Shown: in pieces, positions 1 to 9,501 of the stretch
Layout: each line of letters begins with the position of its first letter
How positions within the stretch are numbered: position 1 is the stretch's first letter
Origin: Staphylotrichum longicolle
Taxonomy: Eukaryota; Ascomycota; Sordariomycetes; Sordariales; Chaetomiaceae
Length of the DNA: 64,000 nt
Direction: 5' to 3'
NCBI GenBank assembly: GCA_019096155.1
Contig: JAHCVI010000001.1
Location: 3,410,001-3,474,000, forward strand
Program-made: the position numbers and the translations under genes
Notes under the pieces: generated by a model
The model's database searches: none
Told to the model about the DNA's origin: nothing
What the model saw: the letters and a program-made list of their open reading frames with translations, nothing else

Positions 1-1165
1 GCTACTTCCCGATGGATTTGGAAGCCTCGGTAGAGCGTTGCCACCGCAACATCGTGCCCGGCGGCTGGTGAGTTATTATGCATCCCTTACCTACACCAAC
101 TCAAAGCTGACACATTCTTCTAGCGCTATCTTCCAAGCCGGCGGCCTCATCGTCGTCCTCGTCGAGGTCGCTCGCAAGGCCTACCTTGCCTCGATCGTCC
201 CCGTCATCGTCAACGCCATCCTCAACGAGCACCAGCTCGTCGTCGACATCGTCGCCTTTGTCAACAAGGGCGACTTCCCGCGCAGCCGCCTCAACGAGAA
301 GCAGCGCGGCAAGATCCTCGCCGGGTGGGTCTCGCGCAAGCTGCGCACCATCGCCCAGTTCGCCATCAAGGACATGGACCGCGAAGCCCTCCGCCAGACG
401 ACGGGCACCTCGGCCGGCGAGCCCTCGCCGCACCAGCACGGCAGCGGCGGCGTCCCCTCGGACGAACACCACCGCGCCAGCCTCGGCAGCCTGCGCTCCT
501 CGTCGGGCGGCGCCCCGCTCGCCTCCCACAGCGGCGCGGGCTCCAGCTCGCTGCGCAACGTCTCGTCCCCACCACCGGGGCCGCAACTACAGCAGCAGCA
601 GCAGCAACAAATCCTGGACCAGCAGCGCACGATGGAACCGCAGCAGTACTATGACCTCCAGGGTACCGGCGGGGCACGCACGCCGGGTCCGATCGAGATG
701 CCAGCCGACGAGGGCGGCGTGTTCATCCCCAACAACACTCATGACAATGACCAGACCCCGACCAAGAACTACGCCCAGCCGCCGCACATGGGTTTCGCGG
801 GTGGCCACGGCTTCGAACTGCCCGACTTTGACCAGTTTGGGCGCGACGAGGCGCCGCCACCGGTGGTGGGGCCGAAGCCGGGGAGCTCCGGGTCCGGGAC
901 GACCCCTGGAGGTGGTGGGTTTGGGGCACGGCCCGGGACGGGAACGGGGATTGGCGGGGCGACGATGACGTCGCAGATGGCGCCGCAGATTAGGTTGCCG
1001 GGCGTGGACGGGCGGGAGTCGTTGGATGATTGGGACTTGAGGCCCGGGAGCGGCGGTGGTGGGGTCGGCGGGAGGGGAGGGAACGGGGAGAATGGCGGGG
1101 AGGAGGATTGGATGCAGGATGCGTATATGTCGATGAACTTGGCGGGGACGTTAGGGGGGAAGTGA
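1..1165 (+). CDS. CPS1/DIP2-like adenylate-forming protein, C-terminal part (5' end outside window)
   Basis: The gene enters from the left edge already in frame (c-TAC-TTC-CCG...). An intron at 68-123 (GTGAGT...TCTAG, phase 2) joins YFPMDLEASVERCHRN to AIFQAGGLIVVLVEV, and the stop is at 1163-1165. The stretch through NAILNEHQLVVDIVAFVNKG and GDFPRSRLNEKQRGKIL matches, from family memory, the conserved end of fungal CPS1/DIP2-type AMP-binding proteins (DMAP-binding plus tandem acyl-CoA-synthetase-like domains). After about residue 100 it becomes low complexity: Ser/Pro/Gly-rich, with a short poly-Gln run at about 592-610. The family is tied to lipid or natural-product adenylation and to virulence in plant pathogens; no catalytic motif lies in this fragment. 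The methionine at 38 is inside the exon and is not the true start. Confidence 0.85.
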   Translation, partial: LLPDGFGSLGRALPPQHRARRLVSYYASLTYTNSKLTHSSSAIFQAGGLIVVLVEVARKAYLASIVPVIVNAILNEHQLVVDIVAFVNKGDFPRSRLNEKQRGKILAGWVSRKLRTIAQFAIKDMDREALRQTTGTSAGEPSPHQHGSGGVPSDEHHRASLGSLRSSSGGAPLASHSGAGSSSLRNVSSPPPGPQLQQQQQQQILDQQRTMEPQQYYDLQGTGGARTPGPIEMPADEGGVFIPNNTHDNDQTPTKNYAQPPHMGFAGGHGFELPDFDQFGRDEAPPPVVGPKPGSSGSGTTPGGGGFGARPGTGTGIGGATMTSQMAPQIRLPGVDGRESLDDWDLRPGSGGGGVGGRGGNGENGGEEDWMQDAYMSMNLAGTLGGK

Positions 1166-2836
1166 GGTGGTCGGAGAGTTTTACTTTATCTGATGGGGGG
1201 TCACTAGCATTGGCATGGTCTGATTGATGGCTGTGAGCTGTCGAGGGTTGTGGGATGGGGATTATGATTGATTGATGGATGGATATGAGGCTGCTTTTTC
1301 CCTTTTTTTGTATTTTTTGTTTAGAGAAGGGGATTGACTGGAAAGGAGAGTAAATGAATGCAGCATGGTAGGTTACTCGTCTGGTTGATGGATTGGATTG
1401 TAATGCAGCAATACCATGGCGTGGAGGTTTATCAATGTCCTCCATTGTTATATCTGGTCTCCCGTGAGTCTCTGTCAGCTTAGCCAAGCATTCTCATCTT
1501 TGTCGGTTTACTGTTCGGAGATCAAGCAATGTCTGTTGGTTCAAGGGGCCCATCTCAGACAAGCCACAGCGGCAACCACCCAAGCATGGCATCGTCGCCA
1601 AGTGCAAGTCTCGAGTTGCTGGCTGTGACTCCACACGAGGCGAGCGGGCCGAGGGGGCTGCCGGCGACTCCCGTCCGTGTTGGGAGGAGGTTCCACCAGA
1701 GGAAGATTGGCGATGGTGGATGTTGGATGGACATGTGGAACGAATCCTTACCGAGCCATGGGACGAGGATTCTCCATGTGGCTGGGGTCGTTCAAGCGAA
1801 GTTCGGATGAACCCCCACTGTTGGCTCGCGGACCCAATGGCGATTTCAGTATGCACAGTAGCAGAGTACCCACCGCATTTATTAACCAACAGCCAACATT
1901 CCCGCCAACAACAACACCAACGGCGAATATCCAGCAAATTTGAGGGTATGAGAACACCCCGGCCTGGGTTCCGCGGATGCGGCAGCTGGGCGAACCAGAT
2001 GGGCCCGATCTGATCCATGACCCTGCGCGACTTGGGGCGTCGCCCGCCTGGGAAAGGCGCGGCAAAAGGACGAACGGCGTCATGCAGGCAGGGCGCCTGT
2101 GCAGCAGCGGCACAGACCGCAGCTGGGCTTGCCAGCGCCGCAGCCTATCCTCGCACGCCTGCAGCCGCTGAACGGGCGATCTTCAAGCAGACCCGGCGAA
2201 TTGAACTGGGAGCGTGGTGGGGTATTTTGCCAAGTGACTGCAAGGTCGAGTTGAGTCGAGTCTTGCTGATGTGAGCACTGAGCATTTGACCGAACTTGGA
2301 CTTTCCAGATCGAGTTTGATGCAACGCTGGCAGTGGCCCCCATCCAGCCTCCCATCACGCCCCCCCTCCCCCCGGCCCCTCTTCAGCGGCGCGGCAAGTC
2401 GCATCCACGCAATGCTCAGATCTTGCCTGCCTGGCCGTCCTGGGCCGGGAATGCACAGTCGTCGGGTGCGACTCCCCCGGCTGTGCCGCCGAAACCCTTG
2501 GTGGGAAGGAGCACAGGACAGCCTAATGCAGGGCATGCGGGACAGTTTGTCCCCTGCTTTCCGTTTCCATTCCTCGGTTCGTCCGGGTGCGTTTGCTTCT
2601 TTCCTTTCCACACTCGATGCCGCTTTGCGCCCATTTCCTTCTCGTACGGTCTGCGGCCAGAAACACCAAGCCCTCCCATCGCCGGGGCCGCTTCCAACTT
2701 AGAGCAACACAGCTTCCAGGAAGCAACTGATGGAGTAGCGCACCTCAACCGTCGAACCATGGCGCCGTGCCTGGGCCCCGCACTCACAAGCGTCGCAAGC
2801 GTCGCGGAGCCCTCCGATTGAGCCCGGCCCCGGATC
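1166..2836. other. intergenic, no supported gene
   Basis: It holds the 3' flank of the CPS1-like gene (T-rich at about 1295-1325) and the upstream region of the HET gene. Open frames here are short, overlap one another on both strands and show no recognisable protein signal. Confidence 0.6.
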
Positions 2837-5800
2837 ATGGACTTCCTCCCGCACCCCACCTCCGGCGTCGAGCCCTTGGACATCCCCTTCGTCGCCGACA
2901 CACCCTATGTCTTCGGTTCCGATTTCTGGGACTTTCCTAAGCTCCACGGCTTTGGCGACCAGTGGGCCAGTCTGCCCGCCCCGCGCCTGGCCTCGCTTGC
3001 GCAGTCGTGGCTGTACTTTGGAACCATCTCTGAGTTTCTGGGCAGGCCCATCGACTATCGCGAATTCCAGGTCTCGCGGAGCATATCAGGGAAACCGTTA
3101 CTGCCGCTGCTCAACGAGTGGCTTGCCGCCCACGCCATCACCGCCCACGGCTCGACCCCTCAGGATGCTGCCAGAAACGAGGACCAGAAGCAGGTGTTGT
3201 ACGAGCATGCCAGGTTTCTCGACGCCGTCATCCAGCTCGCCGAGGACTTCGACAAGGTGTCGCAGAGCCATGTCAAGCCCCTCCCAACCATCGTCCTATC
3301 TGTCAAGGTGCTTTGCATCACCCTGAGGACCGTGCTGTGGGATCTGGCCCGGGGCGACATCGAAGACGCGCTGAGGCCATGGCCATCCCCCGCCATTCGC
3401 ATGCGCAGAGAGATTGTGCCCGCTGTCGACACCGTGGGGAAGCAGACGCTGTCCCCTAGCGCGCAGTTGATGCTGGATGTGTTGCGCCTGCGCGGCTGGT
3501 GTCCGTTCTACGCTCGGAAGGTCCTCACCTCATACAACTACGCCCTCGCTTATTACTTCACCCGCCTCTTCCGGACCTACTCCCCGGGCCTCAGCCACCG
3601 AAGCTGCTCGGATGACGAATGCGTTGCCAGCAATGCCGATATCTTCAGTTATGTCCCAAAACATGCCCGTCGCGGCTGTCTGTGCCAACCCAAGGCAGCA
3701 CCAATGGATCAGATCCGCGCCATTATTGAGGATGGTGGAGTTCCGCTGATCAGACTGAGGGGGTCTTCCAAAACTGGGGTTCGAATGGAGGTTACCCGCA
3801 TGACAGCGTGGACACGATTCGTTGTTGTTTCTCATGTCTGGTCTGACGGAATTGGAAATGCACACACCAACGCTCTGCCAGAGTGTCAACTGCGACGCCT
3901 TCACGCACACATAAACGAATTAAAACCTCTGAGGCGAACTCAGAACGCCGATGTTGATGACTTTAACCTCATTAGCTCGCTCGATACAGGTTTTCAGCCG
4001 GCCACAGCACTGCGGCCCAAGTACCTCTGGATCGATGCGCTCTGCATGCCCCCCGGCGGCCCAAACGCTTTCCTAAGACTTCGAGCCATCAACAAACTGC
4101 CCGCTGTTTACCAAGCCGCCGACCGGATTCTGGTGCTAGACTCGACCCTGGAACACACATCGGTGGTGGACTCAGATAGCCTCGAACAGTTCGCGAGATT
4201 CTCTGTGAGCCCCTGGACGGGGAGGTCTTGGACTTTTCAGGAGGCAGCCTTGGCATCGGCCTGTGAAGTCCAGTGCTCTGACGGTACATTTGACGCCTTT
4301 TCGCCACAACCTAAACAGCGACTGACCGCCTCTACCGCCACCGCCAAAAAGCGACGGCTTGCGTGGCTAGAAGCGCTTACCCGGCCTGCAGACTGGATCT
4401 CGAAGATGATGCTTCGGAAGCCGGGAAGCGGGGCGAGGCAGCAGTTGCTGAACACCAACTCGACGACGGGGTCCGATATCAGCATATCCATGGTGACGAG
4501 CTTGACCCGGTCCCTCAGTCAGGAGTTTCGCTCGGCATTTGCGAACGGTATCAAGCCCAGCAGGGCGGCGATGGGTGCTGGGAAACTGGCCCCTGATTTT
4601 TGCACCCTTTTTGTCCAGGTGTGGAACGAGCTGAGCAAGAGGGCAACGACGGTACCAGGAGACATGCACATCATCATGGCGAGTCTGCTTGGCTTCAACA
4701 CGGAGCCTCTGATGCGTCTCACCAAGTCGGCAGAGCGCATGTCATGCATTTTACGGAGCATGGACGGGATCCCCATGTCTCTGCTGTTTAACCTCGACGG
4801 GCCACGACATAATCCGACGAGGGACCACCGCGACCGCTGGCTGCCACTTTATCCCTCGAGGCAGAAGCTCGCCTTTGGCTCGACGTTTACCAACCTTCGA
4901 TCCATCAAGGACGACTTGTACTTGCCGAATAACACCGTCAGCCGGCGAAAAGTCGCCGTCTTTGTTTGCACTGGCGAGGTCGATCCGTTCTCGAGCTGCA
5001 CGTTTACACTGCGAGACACATCCTCTGGAGAGCAGTACTCTGTTGTGGTTCATCGCCCAGAAGGCGAGATGGATGCCTTCGCGACACCAGACATCGGACC
5101 GTACTGTGTTGCTCTTCAGTTGGAACCAGAACTCGGCAACACACCAGAGGGACACATTGTTGGTTTGGGGGCCGTTCCCAGGACATTTGCTGGGGCCTTG
5201 TTTCGTGTGCGGAGAGTTGTCACAAACGTCAGGAAACTCTACTACCACAAGCTCGAGGCAGAGTACGAGAACTCGTTCGAGTTGATCGAAGATGAGGCAT
5301 ATGGCCACACCGACCTCGAGACGGCGAGCAAGAGAACACCGAATTACCTAGATGGCAACCTAGCCTCTGCCTTCTCACAACATCCACGAGGAATTTTGCG
5401 GACGGTGTATGATTGCCCCTTAACAGTCTCCTGCGGACCCAACAGCAGCGGCGCCTGCTCCCCTGCGAAGGAGGGACCGACCCTAACAGCCCAGCCCCTC
5501 CCCGAGACCTGGCAGGTGGTTCTCGAGCGAGGTCAGCCAACCTTCCTCTCCCTTTTGATCTACTCTGCTAACACTTCTCAGAACCACCAACCTACCCTTT
5601 CCCGCTCCCGTCCCGCCCCCACTTCGCCGAGGCAATGACCCCGGTGTCGGCCTACCTCACCGTCACGGCCCTCGACGGCCTCGTTGCAAGCGGTTGCGCC
5701 GGTCTCGCCATCGCCATCTGCGCAACCATGTTCCCGCGCCTCGCCCTCCTCGCCAAAGCCGCTGTCGTCGCCAAGCTGCTACTCCACTCGCTTTTTCTCA

Positions 5801-6249
5801 TCCAAATGTTTCTCTTCCCCGGCGTCGAGGTGCGCCTTATCTGGGACGTGCTGCATCTTGCGCTCGTCGCGCTGTACACTTTCTCCCGCATCAGTTCGAC
5901 GGGGGTGGCCCGGATGGATGCACTGGACTGGTCGTTTATTGCGTGGGCTCTTCTGGGGCACTCGGTGGACTTTTGTGCACGGTTGGCGATACAATGGGTC
6001 GTAGTGCCGAGGCTGTTTGAGAAGTATCTGGCTTCATTTGATGGGGAAGCCTTTAGGGGAGTGGAACAGGCACAGGGTCGTGGGGCAAGGGGTTTGATGA
6101 GGTGGCTACATCGGGTGCGGTTAAAGCTTGGAAGGAGGCGGCGAGGCGGGTATCAGGAACAGGGACAGCAGAATCAGGATGGGGTTGGAGTTCACGGGGA
6201 CGGGCGCTCGGAACAGCACTTGCTGGGGGATATGGAGGGGCAGGTATGA
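2837..6249 (+). CDS. HET-domain protein with C-terminal multi-pass membrane region (spliced)
   Basis: Exon 1 is 2837-5531 and exon 2 is 5582-6249, giving 1120 aa. HET (heterokaryon incompatibility) blocks occur at about residues 328-340 (RFVVVSHVWSDG), 395 (KYLWIDALCMP) and 460 (WTGRSWTFQEAAL). HET domains trigger cell death after non-self recognition in fungi. Exon 1 would run on to a stop at 5636-5638, and a second frame starts with an overlapping ATG at 5635. However, a near-perfect branch site (TGCTAAC at about 5567) followed by CAG at 5579-5581, with donor GTCAGC at 5532, gives a 50-nt phase-1 intron that joins the two frames exactly. The added part has about four hydrophobic helices (LALLAKAAVVAKLLLHSLFL, LIWDVLHLALVALYTF, SFIAWALLGHSVDF) and a basic Arg/Gln-rich tail. 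The alternative is two adjacent genes, with the intron in the second gene's leader. HET call is sure; fusion is inferred. Confidence 0.8.
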
Positions 6250-7170
6250 CTGGGTGATTTGGGTGATACCATTTGGGCTAGATCTGGGAAGGTTTTGTGT
6301 TTTTGAGACGCTGAACAAGTCGGCGCTAATGTACTACCTGACAAACTACGAGAAATGAATGATAATGGTGTTGCTGATGGGCAAACAGTAATTGCATGGC
6401 AACACATTCTACGAAGTCATTCCACTCTTTCCCTTTGACATGCGCACAGAGAAAGATCTTGAAAGCATTAAAGAGCGTTGTATTTCATCGGGATTGCGCC
6501 CGCAAAGCGATTATGTATGTATGTATGTAGACCAACAACCGCCGAGACTGGCCGACGTCGTCGTTTGGAAATGCAAATGCACTTGTGCCTGTGCCTTTGT
6601 GCTCTTGAGATGTGTGTGCTCCGCGCGCCGGTGCAATGCCATGCTTGCAAGAAAGGAAGGAAGGGGTGTGTGTATGTATGTAGGTGACAGGATGATGACA
6701 ACAGCACATCATCAAAGTCATCCATCCCATCCACCTCATCCATGCACCGAAATCCACCACCACATCCACAACAACCACAATAATAACAACAAAGAACAGG
6801 AAAATGCAATCTAGCCTCTCTCTCTCTCTTTTCTCTCTCTTCCGGCAAAAACGCACGACATAAAACATCAACATGACATGGACATGAAACCATGGATATA
6901 TCCTCCCACAAAGCCTCCCTTCCCTTTCTTCCTCTCTGATGCGCCTCCCCTTCTTCGGTCGCCCGTCTGCATCTGCATTTCTCTCTCTCTCCCTCCCCCT
7001 CTTCCTACCCTTTGTTTTGTTTTGTCCCCTCTCCGGTCTCTTTTCTCAGAGTTGATCAGACAGGACCAGACGTGCTCTCCTTTGGGGGTTGGATGGTCAA
7101 CACACAAGCGTCGACAGACAGAGCGGGGACAGCTGCCGTCGGGTTCTAAACATTCTGGCCAGGCTTTGAA
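6250..7170. other. intergenic between convergent genes, simple repeats
   Basis: 3' flanks of the HET-membrane gene (+) and the coiled-coil gene (-). It is rich in simple sequence: a (TATG)n run at 6512-6529, a shorter TATG run near 6672, a CT tract at about 6815-6841 and further CT tracts near 6980. No gene seen. Confidence 0.6.
6512..6529. repeat. TATG microsatellite
   Basis: About four and a half perfect copies of a tetranucleotide in non-coding DNA. A related shorter run lies near 6672-6682. Confidence 0.8.
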
Positions 7171-9501
7171 TCAAGCCCCCCACCCCAGTGTATCCAGCAG
7201 CGTCTTGGACTCCATGCCGCTGAACCCGGCGACGCCGAGTGCCCTGACCTGGCTGCTGCCGCGGAGCGCGGCCAGGCCGGCGGCAATCTTCCACCCCTCC
7301 TCCTCGCCAATGACAAACAGGTACCGCTTGCCCTCCTGATCTCTAATCGTGGCGCGGACGAGGTGCAGGCCCTTGGTCTTGTCCTCTCCACCGCTGGCCG
7401 CGGACCCGCCGCCGGCGGTGGTCCCGCGCCGGCAGGTCCCGTCGCACACGCGGCCCAGCTCGTCGAGGTACCCGACCGCCCCTCCGCCCAGCATGGTCTT
7501 GGTGGCGCCGCGCTCGGCGGCCCGGCGCGCGGCCTGCGGCATGGTCTTGAAGAAGGGGTGGCTTGTGGGCACGGACCCGGGCGTGTTGCCCTGCTTGGCG
7601 CTGACGGCGTGCACGGGGCACCAGACCTCGACGAGCTTGAGCGTCCAGGCCTTGACGTCCCACTCGCGCTGCGCTACGCCGCGCACGTCGTCGTCGACGA
7701 AGAGACCCGCCGACGTGATGCGCAGGATGAGGCCGTCGGTGACGGCGCCGATGCCCGAGATGAGCTGGGATGCGGGCGTCTTGGAGAACTGGTTGAGGTA
7801 GCCGTAGACGGCCTTGATGACGATCTTTTGCGGGTCGTTGGTGGTGTAGGGGCCCCGGGTGGAGGGGGGCGGCGTGGTGCGGGCTGTGGAGGCCGAGGGG
7901 GCCCACGAGGATTCCGAGAAGTCCGAGACCGACTTCTTGCGGGCAGTGGTGGGTTTCTTGGGTTTGTCGTAGGGGCGGTAGGAGTAGGTATCTTCTGTGC
8001 CGGTGGCGGATGCGGTGGACTTGGTCGGGGAGGGGGCGGGCTTGCTGGGTGAGGGTGGTTGTTGTGGTGGTGGCGCCTGGAAGGAGGTGGGACGAGAGGG
8101 CGGAGGGGTGGAGGCGGCCTGTGACGGGGCTTGGGACGGGGCGACGCTCGGCGGCTTGCCGTTGGGCCACATGCTGGTCTTTTCGCCGACCGAGGAGTAG
8201 GCATAGCTCGTGCCCTTGCGCTCGTTCTTTTCCTTTTCCTTCTCTCTTTCCTCCTGTTCCTTGCGGAGCTTGGCGAGCCGTTCTTCCCGCTCCTTCCGTT
8301 CCCGCTCCCGCGCAGCGAGTCGCTCCTTTTCGGCTCGAGCCCGCTCTTCCTCACGTTTTTGAGCCTCCTCCTTCAGCTTGGCTTCGCGTTCCCTGGCCTC
8401 CCGCTCTCGGGCTTCGCGCTCCTTAGCCTCCCTCTCGTTCTTTTCGCGGAGCTCCCTTTCGACCTTTTCCCGGACCTCTCGCTCGAGGCGTTCTCGCTCC
8501 TTGATTTCTTGTTCTTTTCGCAGCTTTTCTTTGAGATCGCGCTCCCGTGCCTCCCTTTCCCGCCGCTCGCGTTCCTTGGCCTCCCGCTCACGAAGCTCGC
8601 GTAGCCGACGAGCGGTGTCCTCTTTCTTCTTGGTTTCGGCCTCCTTAGCCTTGCGCTCTTCCTCCCTTCTGCGCATTTCTTCCCGAGCCTTCTCCCAGGC
8701 GCCCTTCGGGGCTTCCGACTTTGCCGACGTGGGCCGAGTCGGAGGTGGCTGCGGCTGCTGTTTAGGTTCTGGAGCAGGTTTCGGCTTTGGTTTTGGCTCC
8801 TCCTTTGGCTCCTCCCGCTTCGGTTCTTGGGGTGCCGGCTTGGGCTCCGGCTGGGGTTGAGCCTGTGGTTGAGGCTCAGGCTGAGGCGGAGGGGGCGGAG
8901 GTTGAGCCTGGGGTTGGGGCTCAGGCTGCGGTTGCTGCCTTCCTTGCTCCTGCTGCCTCGGGGGCTCCTGCCAGGACTGGTACTGTCCCTCGCCGTCCCG
9001 AGGGGATTCATGTTGTGGCGGGGGAGGGGGAGGCGGCGACGGGCCCTGGTTCGGAGGAGGGGTATTCTGAGGCGGGGGTTGGTACCACGACGACCCGTAC
9101 CCTGCACCTGGCTTCTGGTAGTCTCCGCTACCCTTGCCTTGTTTGTTTTGCTGCTGTCCCGAGGGCTCGTTCTGGTGGCGGCCCAAGAGGAAAGCTGCGA
9201 GGCCAACACAGCCCACCAACGTCACCCAGAGGAAGGACCACATGCGGTCCGGGCTGCTGAACAGGGTGACCACCATTGGGGCGGCAAGATTCGACATGAT
9301 GACGACGGCCATGGTGCTGACCACGCCTGCAATGAAGCTGTTCCATTGCGGCTTCAGCGACGGCAGGTAGAGGAATCCCGAGCCCGCTGAGTGTTCGGGT
9401 ATGATGAAGACGTCGTACTTCCCCGGGGGCAGACCAGAGCCACCGGCCGTTGTCCTGGGATTGTCCCCATGCCGGGGCGGAGGGGGCGGTGGCTGGCTCA
9501 T
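7171..9501 (-). CDS. membrane-anchored proline-rich coiled-coil protein, conserved hypothetical
   Basis: Single uninterrupted frame of 776 aa starting at the ATG at 9501. The order is: a proline-rich N-terminus; two hydrophobic helices at about residues 50-110 (FIAGVVSTMAVVIMSNLAAP and SFLWVTLVGCVGLAAFLLG); a Pro/Gln-rich stretch to about 260 with PQPEPQPQAQ-type repeats; a highly charged Glu/Arg/Lys helix (REREAKERE repeats, about 265-440) that should be a long single helix or coiled coil; a Ser/Pro linker; and a globular C-terminal third (about 560-776) beginning near YTTNDPQKIVIKAVYGYLNQ. I do not recognise the globular part as a named domain. The layout (membrane anchor, long rod, folded head) suggests a tether at an internal membrane, but that is inference. 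Confidence 0.75.
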   Translation of the reverse strand: MSQPPPPPPRHGDNPRTTAGGSGLPPGKYDVFIIPEHSAGSGFLYLPSLKPQWNSFIAGVVSTMAVVIMSNLAAPMVVTLFSSPDRMWSFLWVTLVGCVGLAAFLLGRHQNEPSGQQQNKQGKGSGDYQKPGAGYGSSWYQPPPQNTPPPNQGPSPPPPPPPQHESPRDGEGQYQSWQEPPRQQEQGRQQPQPEPQPQAQPPPPPPQPEPQPQAQPQPEPKPAPQEPKREEPKEEPKPKPKPAPEPKQQPQPPPTRPTSAKSEAPKGAWEKAREEMRRREEERKAKEAETKKKEDTARRLRELREREAKERERREREARERDLKEKLRKEQEIKERERLEREVREKVERELREKNEREAKEREAREREAREREAKLKEEAQKREEERARAEKERLAARERERKEREERLAKLRKEQEEREKEKEKNERKGTSYAYSSVGEKTSMWPNGKPPSVAPSQAPSQAASTPPPSRPTSFQAPPPQQPPSPSKPAPSPTKSTASATGTEDTYSYRPYDKPKKPTTARKKSVSDFSESSWAPSASTARTTPPPSTRGPYTTNDPQKIVIKAVYGYLNQFSKTPASQLISGIGAVTDGLILRITSAGLFVDDDVRGVAQREWDVKAWTLKLVEVWCPVHAVSAKQGNTPGSVPTSHPFFKTMPQAARRAAERGATKTMLGGGAVGYLDELGRVCDGTCRRGTTAGGGSAASGGEDKTKGLHLVRATIRDQEGKRYLFVIGEEEGWKIAAGLAALRGSSQVRALGVAGFSGMESKTLLDTLGWGA

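Noticed and set aside
1494..2113. Minus-strand frames of 120-175 codons upstream of the first HET gene
   Set aside because: No protein signal on either strand and several equally long overlapping frames.
5635..6249. Separate 204-aa membrane protein gene starting at the overlapping ATG
   Set aside because: Kept as an alternative only: a 4-bp overlap of two nuclear genes is unusual and the intron upstream joins the frames exactly.
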